DNA of 64,000 nt from Nocardia mangyaensis (lineage in GTDB: Bacteria > Actinomycetota > Actinomycetes > Mycobacteriales > Mycobacteriaceae). The notes under the pieces were generated by a model, which had not been told where the DNA came from, did not search any database, and saw only the letters and a list, made by a program, of their open reading frames with translations. Below are positions 1 through 9,179 of the stretch, piece after piece (the first letter of the stretch is position 1; every line of letters starts with the position of its first letter). Location: the NCBI RefSeq assembly GCF_001886715.1, contig NZ_CP018082.1, positions 4,402,001-4,466,000 on the forward strand. The letters run 5' to 3'. Position numbers and translations under genes: made by a program.

Positions 1-1
1 T

Positions 2-178
2 CTCAGCGTGCGGCTCGAGCTGAGCGAGCAGGCCGCGTTGCGTCGCACCCCACCTGATCAGCAGTGGACACTGCCCGCGCTGCGCGATCACGCCACGGCG
101 TATCCCCAGAGCGCGACCTGGACGCTGCGCTGGGACCATCCGGATCGCGCGGCACTGCGCGACGACTCGCCTCTCTGA
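2..178 (+). CDS. C-terminal end of an unidentified protein (partial)
   Basis: An open frame runs from the window edge to a TGA at 176-178 and gives the last 58 residues of a protein whose start lies outside the window. The residues are hydrophilic, rich in Arg, Asp and Leu, with several Trp. Codon use is typical of the region and the frame stops just before a strong hairpin, which supports a genuine gene end. I do not recognise the family and no motif is visible. Confidence 0.55.
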   Translation, partial: LSVRLELSEQAALRRTPPDQQWTLPALRDHATAYPQSATWTLRWDHPDRAALRDDSPL

Positions 179-210
179 TCACACCGGCAAAGCCCGCCCT
201 GACACCGAAA

Positions 211-242
211 GGCCCCGGCCGGAACGAAATCCGACCGGGGCC
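211..242. terminator. Bidirectional hairpin terminator
   Basis: A GC-rich inverted repeat pairs 211-222 with 231-242 (12 bp, one G-T wobble) around an 8-nt loop. It lies between two converging genes, the truncated plus-strand gene ending at 178 and the minus-strand lipoprotein ending at 258. It can therefore serve both. There is no long T tract, which is common in high-GC actinobacteria. Confidence 0.7.
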
Positions 243-257
243 CGTGGCGATCGTCGA

Positions 258-764
258 TCAGACGCAGGCGACCGATTCCTGACCCAGGTTGGTCAGCATC
301 GTGCAGGCCCAGGTCTTCTGAACCTTCCACTTGCCGTCCTCGGCGACGAACGGCACGTCCACGACATTGGTCTGGCCGTTGATCGTGAAGTCGGCCGTGG
401 CGTTCACACTCTCACCGAAGGAGGTCACATCGGTCACCGCAACCACCGCACCGGCGTCCTGAGCGGCCACGGCCAACCGGTTCGGCAGCTCGGGATCGGC
501 CTCGCCACCCTGCACGAAGTCCAGCTTCTCCTCGTTCGGGATCGACGGATCCAGCGCGGTGTTGAGCTGGGTGTTGAGCTCCTCCACAGTCGGCACGGGC
601 GGCAGCTCCGCCGTGGCCGCGGCCGAGGTCGTCGCGTTGACACTGGTGGTGGTCGCGGCGGTGGTCGAGTCGTCGCCCTTGTCATCACTGCACGCGCTCA
701 TACCCAATGCGGCGACCACGGCCAGGCCTGCGATCGCGACACGTCCGGTCCTACGAAGCTTCAA
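258..764 (-). CDS. MTB12-like secreted lipoprotein
   Basis: A 168-aa protein resembling the low-molecular-weight antigen MTB12 family of mycobacteria (function unknown, surface or secreted). The N-terminus has two to three basic residues, a hydrophobic stretch and a lipobox-like end at MSAC around residue 22. A Thr/Ser/Ala-rich linker follows. The folded domain (about 50-168) holds two cysteines near the end (CTMLTN and the terminal ACV) that could form a disulfide. The TTG start at 764 is chosen because AAAGGACGAG sits directly upstream; the open frame itself continues to 896. Monocistronic. Confidence 0.75.
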   Translation of the reverse strand: MKLRRTGRVAIAGLAVVAALGMSACSDDKGDDSTTAATTTSVNATTSAAATAELPPVPTVEELNTQLNTALDPSIPNEEKLDFVQGGEADPELPNRLAVAAQDAGAVVAVTDVTSFGESVNATADFTINGQTNVVDVPFVAEDGKWKVQKTWACTMLTNLGQESVACV

Positions 765-962
765 CGTCTCGTCCTTTACGTCGGGGTTTCTCGCCCGGCG
801 GGCGACGGCACGGAACGGCGCCACACGACGACGGCCACGATGCCACGGCCAGGACGCTACCCAGCGATGTTGAGGAAACTCTGAGATCGCGGCCACGACG
901 GTCTGTGAGGGACCGAGTTCGCCTGCGCTGTCGGCCCGTACGTCGACCCGACCGCGCGCCGG

Positions 963-1745
963 TCAGCGCAGTCCGGCCACCGCCGCCACGAGCTCGGCGT
1001 GGGTGGATTCGTCGGCTGCCGCGATCAGGCCGTGCGGTGGGGTGTGCAGCGGCTGTCCGCCCAGGCCGGTGACCACACAGCCCGCCGCCTGACACACCGC
1101 GATCGCGCTGCTGAAATGCACACTGTCGCGCAGGTCGCCACCGGTCACGTAGCCGGCGCGCCGTCCGGCCGCGACCCAGACCAGCGCCAGTGCGGTGGAC
1201 AGGACGCGGGCGTGGAACCGTCCCGCGAATCCCTCGGCGTCGAGCAGCCGGGCCGGGCTCGGCCACGGGAACGGATGGTCGAGGTCGACGTCGACGAGGT
1301 GACTGTCGGCCTGGGGTAGTAATGCGTGGTCGCGTCCTCGGTGACGGCGGTACGCGCCTGCACCTGCCGTCCAGAACACGGTGCCGGCGAACGGCTCGGC
1401 GACCGCGGCGGCGCGGACCGTGCCGCGAACCTGCAGCGCCACATTCACCGCGACGAGTGGGGTGCCCACCGCGAAATTGCGTGTCCCGCACAGCGGATCG
1501 ATCAGCCACACCCGCTCGCCACCGACGGCCCCGGTGACTCCTGATTCTTCGCCGACAAACCGGTCGGTCGGACACGCTGCCGCCAACACGTCGAGGATGG
1601 CCCGCTCCGCGTCGAGGTCGGTCTGGGTGGCGAAATCATCGGCTTCCTTGGCGAACCGGGTGACCGGCCCGTGCACAGCCGAGCGAATCACTTGTGAAGC
1701 GACTTCTGTTGCGTGGATTGCGATTTCGATATCTGAACGGCGCAC
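963..1745 (-). CDS. Inositol monophosphatase-family protein with degenerate metal site
   Basis: A 260-aa protein of the inositol monophosphatase/SuhB fold. The FVGEESG segment matches the family GEE metal-binding loop. The signature that normally reads DPLDGTxNF is here DPLCGTRNF, so a metal-ligand Asp is Cys. The C-terminal motif that normally contains W-D-x-A-A reads VHFSSAIAV, so the second key Asp is also missing. Both losses predict weak or altered Mg-dependent phosphatase activity. The GTG start at 1745 gives the usual family length; upstream codons to 1865 look non-coding. It stands alone on its strand. Family membership is fairly sure; the substrate is unknown. Confidence 0.75.
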   Translation of the reverse strand: MRRSDIEIAIHATEVASQVIRSAVHGPVTRFAKEADDFATQTDLDAERAILDVLAAACPTDRFVGEESGVTGAVGGERVWLIDPLCGTRNFAVGTPLVAVNVALQVRGTVRAAAVAEPFAGTVFWTAGAGAYRRHRGRDHALLPQADSHLVDVDLDHPFPWPSPARLLDAEGFAGRFHARVLSTALALVWVAAGRRAGYVTGGDLRDSVHFSSAIAVCQAAGCVVTGLGGQPLHTPPHGLIAAADESTHAELVAAVAGLR

Positions 1746-1935
1746 CGTTTCCAGGCTACGGACAACGCGGCGGCGCGAACGCCGAACACACACCGGTCTG
1801 GTCACGAACCACACCGGACGCGGGCACGGCCAGCCGCGTTCACGAACCATCAAGTGACCGCGCATTCCTGACCAAACATTCAGTCAGGACGTGGCCGCGC
1901 CGACGAGGTGATCCTGGCCGCCCCGGCCGTGCGAC

Positions 1936-2670
1936 CTACCGCGCCAGATAGACCGCGAGCCCGAGACCGAGCACCCCCACCGTCACGCGCAGCACGTTCG
2001 GTGGAATCACCTTCACCACCGGCGGCCCGCACCAACCACCCACGAAAGCCCCCAGCGCCAGACCGAGCGCCGCACCCCAATGCACCGGTCCGAACATCGC
2101 GAACCCGATCGCGGCGACGAGATTGGCGATGCCGAGCAGGAAACTTTTGAGAACCGAGGCGCTCCACACCGATTCGGAGGTGCACAACAGCATCAGCGAC
2201 AGATAGATCACCCCGGCGCCCGCGCCGAAGTACCCGCCGTAGACCCCGATGAGCAGAACACCGACCGGCACGATCCAGGGGGCTTTGAGCTCACCCACAT
2301 GACGACGCACCAGCGGCTGCACCAGCAGCGCGACCGAGGCGATGACGACGAGGAACAGGACGATGATCTCGAAGGCTTCGGCGGGCGCCACCAGCAGCGC
2401 GAGCGCACCGAGCAGACCACCGATCGCCGACAGCACCGCCCAGCGCACCAGCGTGGCGCCACGATCGAGCAGTTCGCGCCCGGAGTTCGCGGTCGCCCCC
2501 ACCCCCACGGCCACCATCGCCACCGTGTTGGTGACATTGGCCGAGACCGGCGTAAACCCGACCGCGAGCAGCGCCGGATAGGAGACGATCGACGCCATCC
2601 CGGTGACGAACCCGATCAACCCGGTGAAGAATCCCGCGACGACCAGCAAGAAGAAGTCGAGCACGGTCAC
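1936..2670 (-). CDS. TauE/SafE-family sulfite/anion exporter
   Basis: A 244-aa membrane protein with about eight hydrophobic segments and the internal repeat typical of the TauE/SafE (DUF81) family. Conserved turns include GLIGFVTGMASIVSYP near residue 16 and YGGYFGAGAGV near residue 145. The family exports sulfite, sulfoacetate or related anions; the substrate here cannot be read from sequence. The GTG start at 2670 places the first helix at the N-terminus. The gene is divergent from the one beginning at 2749, with 78 bp between them. Confidence 0.85.
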   Translation of the reverse strand: MTVLDFFLLVVAGFFTGLIGFVTGMASIVSYPALLAVGFTPVSANVTNTVAMVAVGVGATANSGRELLDRGATLVRWAVLSAIGGLLGALALLVAPAEAFEIIVLFLVVIASVALLVQPLVRRHVGELKAPWIVPVGVLLIGVYGGYFGAGAGVIYLSLMLLCTSESVWSASVLKSFLLGIANLVAAIGFAMFGPVHWGAALGLALGAFVGGWCGPPVVKVIPPNVLRVTVGVLGLGLAVYLAR

Positions 2671-2748
2671 GGACCGACTGTACGGTACGCCCAGATGGCA
2701 GCGATCCGAGGGCGAGCGGGCCCTCACCGCCCGTGCCACGATGACAGG

Positions 2749-3549
2749 GTGCAGACGACCCTGTTCGAGCCCGGCGAACCGACCGGACGACACCGACTCG
2801 ATTCCAACACCGTGGCCCGGCTCGACGAGGTCACCGGCTTCGCGGATCTGGTCGAGGCATTCGCCGCCGCCCGCGCCGCGCATCCGGACGCCCGGATCGT
2901 GTGCACACTCGACGATCTCGACCAGTGCGTCTACACGAGCATGCATGCCGCCCTCCGGCTCGACGACGACGCGAACTGGGACGACGGCCCCTACGACTAC
3001 CACGATCCGGCCGCCGTACACCGTGTCGAGAACGCCAGGGTGGCCCGCATCGCGGCGCTGCTGGACGATCCCGCCCGCCAGGTCGACTGGGCGAACCTGG
3101 CCGACACCCGCGCCGCGACCGAGGACGACCTCACCGCGCTGGTGGCCGCCAACCGCGAACCCGATCACGCGCTCGACGATGTCGTGCTGATCCAGCGCGT
3201 CCCCGTCGACCGCGACGATTTCGCCGTCGCCGGAATCCCGAACGGCTACTTCGCCGACGACTGGGACATCTTCGCCAACCACGCCGTCATCCGGCGGATG
3301 GCCGGGCACGGCTACCAGCACGTCGCCGTCGGCGCCTCCCTGCTCGGCTTCGTCCGGTCGACGCCACCCTCGGTCGAGCAGGCCGCCGCGGTCGTCACCG
3401 ATCTCATCCACCTCTACGGCACCCCGGAATCCATCGCCTGGCACGAACTGGCGCTGCTGCTGCCGACGCGACGGCTGCTGCTGCTCGGCTACACCGAGAA
3501 CTTCGCCGACGCGATCGACGAGATCCCCGAGGACCCGCCGACCGAATAG
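2749..3549 (+). CDS. Conserved hypothetical protein, 266 aa
   Basis: A soluble, acidic protein beginning VQTTLFEPGEP. It has no signal peptide or membrane segment. The central part is rich in Asp and Ala, and the C-terminal third holds an aromatic cluster (YFADDWDIFANH) and a Leu-rich segment. I cannot place it in a family. The GTG at 2749 is the first plausible start after the divergent TauE/SafE gene; the antisense extension upstream lies over that gene and is discounted. Confidence 0.65.
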   Translation: MQTTLFEPGEPTGRHRLDSNTVARLDEVTGFADLVEAFAAARAAHPDARIVCTLDDLDQCVYTSMHAALRLDDDANWDDGPYDYHDPAAVHRVENARVARIAALLDDPARQVDWANLADTRAATEDDLTALVAANREPDHALDDVVLIQRVPVDRDDFAVAGIPNGYFADDWDIFANHAVIRRMAGHGYQHVAVGASLLGFVRSTPPSVEQAAAVVTDLIHLYGTPESIAWHELALLLPTRRLLLLGYTENFADAIDEIPEDPPTE

Positions 3550-3557
3550 GCCGGCGA

Positions 3558-4070
3558 TCAGGTGAGCGCGTGTACCATGCGCGCGACGAGCATGCGCGTC
3601 CGGTCGTACGACGCACGGAACTGATCGCGCACCGCGTCGTGGCCGGCCGAGCGCAGCATGGCCAGGAGGGGGTGTTCGCCGCCGAAGGCCGACTGGTCCT
3701 GGAACACCACGTCATGCAACAGTGCGTCGGCGATGCTGGCCACCGGCCGGTGCGGATCGGCGGCCACCCGGTGGGGATCTCCACCCGCATCGCCTCGGCG
3801 TAGAGCTGCTTCTTGGAGCCGAAACAGCGCGAGACGAAGGCCGGGTCGACACCGACCTGCGCGCCGATCTCACGCAGGCCCGTCCCGTCGAAACCCTGTG
3901 CGGCGAACCGGATTCGCGCGGCATCACTGGAACGCGCACAGGCACCGGTCGTTCTGAACATCTGCGGCCCCGGCGGCATGCCGAACCGCACGCCCTGGTC
4001 CGCGGTGCCGAGCACGACTCCGCCGAGGAACCTGTCACCCAAACGCTCGGCAAGTCGCTGATACCACACG
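3558..4070 (-). pseudogene. Decayed patch: TetR regulator remnant fused to DUF4143 ATPase remnant
   Basis: Reading on the minus strand, about 4070-3979 encodes a piece (RLAERLGDRFLGGVVLGTA) resembling the C-terminal end of DUF4143-type AAA ATPases. The frame then passes into a TetR helix-turn-helix (RIRFAAQGFDGTGLREI then CFGSKKQLYAEA). Near 3770 the frame breaks, and the TetR core continues in another frame from VAADPHRPVASIADALLHD to a stop at 3558. The second frame ends after about 70 residues, so the regulator is frameshifted and shortened. Neither piece has a convincing start. It lies between the convergent unknown gene and pdxS. Confidence 0.65.
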
Positions 4071-4177
4071 ATGTGGACAGCTGTCGGCAGCGGCTCCGCC
4101 CACCCATACAGTCGCTCCCTTCTCGACCTGAGCGGACCCAAGCTGCCCAGCCAGGCCGTCAGGTCGCGGACGCAGAC

Positions 4178-4214
4178 GAAGGTGGGCCCGCCCGAAACGG
4201 ACGAGCCCACCTTC
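4178..4214 (-). terminator. Hairpin downstream of pdxS
   Basis: Arms 4178-4190 and 4202-4214 (13 bp, one wobble) surround an 11-nt loop. It lies 37 bp beyond the pdxS stop codon on the minus strand and probably ends the pdxS transcript. Confidence 0.65.
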
Positions 4215-4250
4215 GCATTGCCCAGTGCCCGAACGACTTCGGGCGCGATG

Positions 4251-5153
4251 TCACCAGCCGCGCTCGGCCAGGCGGTGCGGCTGCGGGATGTCCTCGACGT
4301 TGATGCCGACCATGGCCTCACCCAGGCCGCGCGAGACCTTGGCGATCACATCCGGGTCGTCGTAGAAGGTGGTGGCCTTGACGATGGCGGCGGCGCGCTG
4401 TTCGGGGTTACCGGACTTGAAGATGCCGGAGCCGACGAACACGCCCTCGGCGCCGAGTTGCATCATCATCGCGGCGTCGGCGGGAGTGGCGATGCCACCC
4501 GCGGTGAACATGACGACCGGGAGCTTGCCGGTCTCGGCGACCTCGCGGACCAGCTCGTAGGGGGCCTGCAGCTCCTTGGCGGCGACGAAGAGCTCGTCGG
4601 GCGAGAGCGAGGTCAGCCGACGGATCTCGCCGCGGATGGTGCGCATGTGGGTGGTCGCGTTGGACACGTCGCCGGTGCCGGCCTCACCCTTGGAGCGGAT
4701 CATGGCCGCGCCCTCGGTGATCCGGCGCAGGGCCTCGCCCAGGTTGGTGGCGCCACAGACGAAGGGGACGGTGAAGTTCCACTTGTCGATGTGGTTGGCG
4801 TAGTCGGCCGGCGTCAGCACCTCGGACTCGTCGATGTAGTCCACGCCGAGGCTCTGCAGGACCTGCGCCTCGACGAAGTGGCCGATGCGGGCCTTGGCCA
4901 TCACCGGGATGGATACGGCGGCGATGATGCCGTCGATCATGTCCGGGTCACTCATCCGGGAGACGCCGCCCTGGGCACGGATGTCGGCCGGAACCCGCTC
5001 GAGCGCCATCACGGCCACCGCGCCCGCGTCCTCGGCGATCTTCGCCTGCTCGGGGGTGACCACATCCATGATCACGCCACCCTTGAGCATCTCGGCCATC
5101 CCGCGCTTCACGCGGGCGGTGCCGACGGTGTTGGTGGTCTCAGGGGTAGTCAC
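4251..5153 (-). CDS. pdxS: Pyridoxal 5'-phosphate synthase subunit PdxS
   Basis: A 300-aa (beta/alpha)8 lyase that, with the glutaminase PdxT, makes pyridoxal phosphate from ribose 5-phosphate, glyceraldehyde 3-phosphate and ammonia. The family residues are present: Asp30, Lys87 in [10 protein letters not shown], which binds ribose 5-phosphate, and Lys155 in [10 protein letters not shown]. These sit exactly six residues later than in the Bacillus enzyme. The GTG start at 5153 is preferred because AGGAGACAG lies just upstream; an ATG at 5171 would add six residues. No pdxT is present within the window. It follows the PIM genes, as in M. tuberculosis (snzP, Rv2606c). Confidence 0.95.
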   Translation of the reverse strand: MTTPETTNTVGTARVKRGMAEMLKGGVIMDVVTPEQAKIAEDAGAVAVMALERVPADIRAQGGVSRMSDPDMIDGIIAAVSIPVMAKARIGHFVEAQVLQSLGVDYIDESEVLTPADYANHIDKWNFTVPFVCGATNLGEALRRITEGAAMIRSKGEAGTGDVSNATTHMRTIRGEIRRLTSLSPDELFVAAKELQAPYELVREVAETGKLPVVMFTAGGIATPADAAMMMQLGAEGVFVGSGIFKSGNPEQRAAAIVKATTFYDDPDVIAKVSRGLGEAMVGINVEDIPQPHRLAERGW

Positions 5154-5326
5154 GGCTGTCTCCTGTGTCATGTGCGCCAATCAGGTCGCTAGGTATGGAC
5201 ACGTCGATTCTAGAACCGGCCCGAATCGGCATTCATAGCCAGTTGAGGTCGACTGGCCTTGTCACGACCAGCGGCAATGCAAACTCCGCCCCCGCTGGCC
5301 TGCTCGAGTGGCCATTCGTGATCCGG

Positions 5327-6376
5327 CTAACGGATCGAGCGCACCACGTGTTCGGCGTCGTCGGCCGACGCGGTGACGGCTTCGGCGAGCAGTTCGTCGA
5401 GGTGGTAGGGGTAGACGGCCTCACCCGCGGCGTCGAGGGCGCGGATGTCGGCGGGGCCGCACCAGCGGTGGTCGGTGATCGTGCGACGTTCCAGGGCCGT
5501 GAGCTGGGCCGGCCGCCATTCGAAACTCGGCGCGCGCAGCGTGAAGAACAGTTCCTCGGAGCGGATGAGTTCGCCGTTGAACGGAAACACCGCGACCCGG
5601 CGCCACAACGGACCGCGCAGACTCGCCGGGTCGACCCGGTGCCCGGTCTCCTCGTGGATCTCGCGTACCGCGGCGTCGCGCAGGCTCTCGCCCGGCTCGA
5701 CTCCGCCGCCGACGGTGAACCAGAACGCGACCTCGGGGACCATCGGATCGTGGCCGCGCAGCAGCAGCACCCGGTCCTGACCATCGAGTAGGACCACACG
5801 CGCGGAGGTACGGGTGGTGTGCACCTCGAGACCGGTCGCGGCGGCGGGTGTCGCGCGTTCGGTGATCTCGAAGTAGTCCGGCAGCGGCGCGGTACCGCCC
5901 AGGTGCAGGACCCGCACCGGGCGGCGGGTGCGCAGGGCGAGGGTGTCACGGACGGCGTCGTTGTGGAAGCGCCGCGCGATCAGCACCCTGGCCTCGGCGT
6001 CGGCCAGTTCGGCCACCAGCTGAGGGCGTAACTGGTCGATGTCGACCAGGGTCAGCGCGGCCGACAACTGGTTCTCGACCGTCTCCCGGTCGCCGCGATC
6101 GGCGCGCTCGGCGCGGTCGGCCAGTGCGGCCAGCTGGGCGGCCCGCTCGGCGCGCCGGGGATCGGTGCTCACCGGACCGGCGACGGCCATCGCCACCGCA
6201 CGGGCCACCACCGCCCGCCGGGCCAGCGCGGCGTCGAGCGCCTGCCAGGACTGATCGGAGCGCACGTGCAGCCGGTCGAGCCGGTTGGCGGTCGAGTACG
6301 CCCAGACACCGAGCGCGAGCACGAGCACGGCGATCAGTCCGAGAACGAGGACGGTGGTCGCGGAGAAGGTGATCAT
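5327..6376 (-). CDS. Membrane-anchored NUDIX hydrolase (Rv2609c-like)
   Basis: A 349-aa protein. Residues 5-28 form one transmembrane helix, and 30-150 are charged and helical, resembling LemA-type segments. A C-terminal NUDIX domain has its box at about 223-245 (GGGVEPGESL then REIHEETG), with all catalytic Glu residues present. NUDIX enzymes cleave nucleoside diphosphate-linked compounds; the substrate is unknown. Its start overlaps the pimA stop by 4 nt, so it is translationally coupled. Position and architecture match Rv2609c in the mycobacterial PIM locus. Confidence 0.88.
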   Translation of the reverse strand: MITFSATTVLVLGLIAVLVLALGVWAYSTANRLDRLHVRSDQSWQALDAALARRAVVARAVAMAVAGPVSTDPRRAERAAQLAALADRAERADRGDRETVENQLSAALTLVDIDQLRPQLVAELADAEARVLIARRFHNDAVRDTLALRTRRPVRVLHLGGTAPLPDYFEITERATPAAATGLEVHTTRTSARVVLLDGQDRVLLLRGHDPMVPEVAFWFTVGGGVEPGESLRDAAVREIHEETGHRVDPASLRGPLWRRVAVFPFNGELIRSEELFFTLRAPSFEWRPAQLTALERRTITDHRWCGPADIRALDAAGEAVYPYHLDELLAEAVTASADDAEHVVRSIR

Positions 6377-7497
6377 CCGGCGGCACGCACCCTGGTGTCG
6401 CCGACGGTGACGGTCTCGTACACGCGCAGGATCTGCTCGGCCACCACCGGCCAGTCATACGCGGCGACCACCTGGGTCGCGGTGCGCACCAGCCGATCGC
6501 GGGTCTCGTCGTCGGTGAGCACGGCGTCGATGGCGTCGGCCAGCGCCGCGGAATCACCGATCGGAGTGAGCAGACCCGCGGTACCGTCCCGCAGAACTCG
6601 CCGGAAGGCGTCGAGTTCGCTGGCCACCACCGGGGTGCCCGCGGCCATCGCCTCGATCAGGATGATGCCGAAGCTCTCGCCACCCAGATTCGGCGCGACA
6701 TAGACATCGGCACTGCGCAGCGCGGCGGCCTTCTCCGCGTCCGAGACCTGTCCGAGGAACCGCAGGTGCCCCGCGTGCGCGCCCGCCTCGCGACGCAACC
6801 GCTCCTCGTCACCGCGTCCCACGATCAGGATCTGCACGTCGGGATGGTGGCCGACCAGGGCGGGCAGCGCGCCGAGCAGCACGTCCATGCCTTTGCGCGG
6901 TTCGTCGTAGCGACCGAGGAACAGCACCGTCTTACCGGGGCGCGGATACCCGTCGAGGGTTCCCCCGCGCGCGAACGCGGACACGTCGACGCCGTTCGGG
7001 ATCTCCACCGCGTCCGAACCCAGCGCCTCGACCTGCCAGCGCCGCGCCAGCTCCGACACCGCGATCCGGCCACTGATCTTCTCGTGATACGGCCGAAGCA
7101 CGCCCTGAAAAGTGCTCAGCACCAACGACTTCGTGGTCGAGGTGTGGAAAGTGGCCACGATCGGGCCTTCGGCGATCTTGAGGGCCAGCATCGACAGGCT
7201 CGGGGCATTGGGTTCGTGGATGTGCAGCACGTCGAAGTCGTTGCCCTCGATCCAGCGCCGGATCCGGGTGTAGGCCATCGGACCGAACGACAGGCGCGCC
7301 ACCGACCCGTTGTACGGAATCGCCACCGCCCGGCCCGCCGAGACGACGAACTCCGGCAGCGGGGTGTCGTCGGAGGCGGGGGCCAGCACGCTCACCTTGT
7401 GACCGCGCTCGATGAACACCCGGGCCAGCTCGACCACATGGGCCTGTACACCGCCGGGAACATCGAACGAGTACGGGCAGACCATGCCGATCTTCAC
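6373..7497 (-). CDS. pimA: Phosphatidylinositol alpha-mannosyltransferase PimA
   Basis: A 374-aa GT4 glycosyltransferase that transfers the first mannose from GDP-mannose to phosphatidylinositol on the inner face of the plasma membrane. The N-terminus MKIGMVCPYSFDVPGGVQ carries the GG loop of the family. The C-terminal Rossmann domain has the E-x7-E donor site in ESFGIILIEAMAAG. Length is close to the 378 aa of the mycobacterial enzyme. The GTG start at 7497 overlaps the stop of the upstream acyltransferase by 4 nt. It belongs to the thrS-pdxS operon. Confidence 0.93.
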   Translation of the reverse strand: MKIGMVCPYSFDVPGGVQAHVVELARVFIERGHKVSVLAPASDDTPLPEFVVSAGRAVAIPYNGSVARLSFGPMAYTRIRRWIEGNDFDVLHIHEPNAPSLSMLALKIAEGPIVATFHTSTTKSLVLSTFQGVLRPYHEKISGRIAVSELARRWQVEALGSDAVEIPNGVDVSAFARGGTLDGYPRPGKTVLFLGRYDEPRKGMDVLLGALPALVGHHPDVQILIVGRGDEERLRREAGAHAGHLRFLGQVSDAEKAAALRSADVYVAPNLGGESFGIILIEAMAAGTPVVASELDAFRRVLRDGTAGLLTPIGDSAALADAIDAVLTDDETRDRLVRTATQVVAAYDWPVVAEQILRVYETVTVGDTRVRAAG

Positions 7498-8417
7498 CGG
7501 ATGCCACCGCTCTGATTCGCGTTGATGCGCGCCAACCGCTCCGGGGACAGATCGGCTTCCCACAGCGGTTGCAGCATGTGCCAGTCGGCCGGGTGCTCGG
7601 CGATGTTGGCCGCGAACCGGTCGGCGAGCAGCTGCGTCGTCGCCGCGACGCCACCCGAGACATCCAGTGGCGCACTGGTTTTGAGGCCCCACCCCTCGGT
7701 TCCGTCGGCCTCGGTGGTGAACCAGGCGTGTACCGGTTGCAGCGACGCACCGGTCTCGATGGCCAGCTTGGCCGCGCCCGCGGGCAGCCAGGTGCGCTCG
7801 CCGAAGAAGTCGACGGGCACGCCCCTACCGGTCAGGTCGCGCTCGCCCATCAGGCAGACGATCCGATTCTGGCGCAGACGCTCGGCGAGCGCCTCGAACG
7901 GCGGCTGCTCGCCGCCGGTCAGCGGGAACACCTCGAAACCGAGGCTCTCCCGGTAGGCGACGAACCGTTCGAACAGTGACTCCGGCTTCAGCCGTTCGGC
8001 CACGGTGGTGAAGTTGTCGTAGTGCTGCACCAGCCACACACCGGCCATGTCCCAGTTGCCCGAGTGCGGCAGCACCAGGATCACGCCGCAGCCGTCTTCG
8101 AGCGCCGCGTCGAGGTGCTCCAGACCGCCGACGTGGTAGTCGATGGCACTGTGGTCCATGCTGGGCAGCCGGAACGCCTCGCGCCAGTATCGGGCATAGG
8201 AGCGCATGCTCGCGCGGATCAGATCATCGGGCACCTCGTCCGGCCCCACGCCGAGCACGCGCGCGAGGTTGCGGCGCAACTGCACCGGCCCGCCGCCCTT
8301 GACCGCCCGGTCCGCGCCCAGGTCGAACACCTTGCGGACCAGCGGCTCCGGTGCCGAACGCACCAGCCGCCAACCCGCGGCGTACCCCCAGTCGCTCAAC
8401 CGATCACTCAGCGTCAC
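7494..8417 (-). CDS. patA: Phosphatidylinositol mannoside acyltransferase PatA
   Basis: A 307-aa membrane-associated acyltransferase of the lauroyl/myristoyl family. It acylates the mannose added by PimA, using acyl-CoA. The HX4D catalytic motif is His118-Asp123 in PHSGNWD. Glu192 in MGERDLTGRG matches the third active-site acid of the mycobacterial enzyme. The GTG start at 8417 overlaps the pgsA stop by 4 nt. It lies between pgsA and pimA, the expected place in the pathway. Confidence 0.92.
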   Translation of the reverse strand: MTLSDRLSDWGYAAGWRLVRSAPEPLVRKVFDLGADRAVKGGGPVQLRRNLARVLGVGPDEVPDDLIRASMRSYARYWREAFRLPSMDHSAIDYHVGGLEHLDAALEDGCGVILVLPHSGNWDMAGVWLVQHYDNFTTVAERLKPESLFERFVAYRESLGFEVFPLTGGEQPPFEALAERLRQNRIVCLMGERDLTGRGVPVDFFGERTWLPAGAAKLAIETGASLQPVHAWFTTEADGTEGWGLKTSAPLDVSGGVAATTQLLADRFAANIAEHPADWHMLQPLWEADLSPERLARINANQSGGIR

Positions 8418-9100
8418 GACGCCGCTCCCCCTGCCGCGTCCTGTTCCTGCTGCTGGGGTGCGGGCGGGATGACCAGGCGCGCACCGGGCGAGCGGCGCAC
8501 CGCCAGCACCCGCTGGAACACCGTGACGATGCTCAGCACCGCCAGCACCCACATCGCCACGTACACCGCGTAGGTGAGCCACTCGATCCCCCAGTGCCCG
8601 CCGATGCCGGTGAGCCCGGCGCCGACCAGCACGATGACCAGCCGGTCGGGCCGCTCGATCAGCCCACCGTCGGCGGACAAACCGCTCGCCTCGGCCCGCG
8701 CCTTGGCGTACGAGATCACCTGCGAGGTGACCAGCACGACCAGCGTCGCGGCCAGCAGCTGCTTGCTGTTCTCGTGGTAGACCGCCCACCAGGCCAGCCC
8801 GGCGAAGATCGCGCCGTCGGCCACCCGGTCACAGGTGGCGTCGAGCACCGCGCCGTACTTCGTGCCGCCGCCGCGGGCACGCGCCATCGCACCGTCGAGC
8901 ATGTCGAACATGACGAACAGCCAGATGACCATCGTCCCCCAGAACAGGTGTCCGGTGGGGAACAGCGTCACCGCCGCGGTGATCGTCGCGGCGGTGCCGA
9001 TCAGGGTCATCGCGTCCGGGGTGAGCCCGGTACCGACGAGCGCTTTGCCCAGCGGCGCAGTCGCTTTCGCAAACGTCTCGCGGCCGAAAAAGCTGAGCAC
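8414..9100 (-). CDS. pgsA: Phosphatidylinositol phosphate synthase PgsA
   Basis: A 228-aa CDP-alcohol phosphatidyltransferase with about six transmembrane helices. It joins CDP-diacylglycerol to inositol 1-phosphate, supplying the lipid for PIM synthesis. The family signature is complete: Asp66, Asp69, Gly70, Arg74, Gly83, Asp87 and Asp91, in MLDGAMARA then YGAVLDATCD. The GTG start at 9100 is set by an AGGAGG nine bases upstream. A 79-bp gap separates it from the HIT gene, the only real gap within this operon upstream of pimA. Confidence 0.93.
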   Translation of the reverse strand: MLSFFGRETFAKATAPLGKALVGTGLTPDAMTLIGTAATITAAVTLFPTGHLFWGTMVIWLFVMFDMLDGAMARARGGGTKYGAVLDATCDRVADGAIFAGLAWWAVYHENSKQLLAATLVVLVTSQVISYAKARAEASGLSADGGLIERPDRLVIVLVGAGLTGIGGHWGIEWLTYAVYVAMWVLAVLSIVTVFQRVLAVRRSPGARLVIPPAPQQQEQDAAGGAAS

Positions 9101-9179
9101 CGACTTATTCCTCCTGCGACCTGCGGGACATCCGCACCCGATCGGCTGCGACGTGTGTGGCTTCGCGATGATCACACAT

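Noticed and set aside
1190..1857. Several plus-strand open frames over the inositol monophosphatase-like gene
   Set aside because: They are Arg/Pro/Ala-rich antisense shadows typical of high-GC DNA, while the minus frame has recognisable family motifs.
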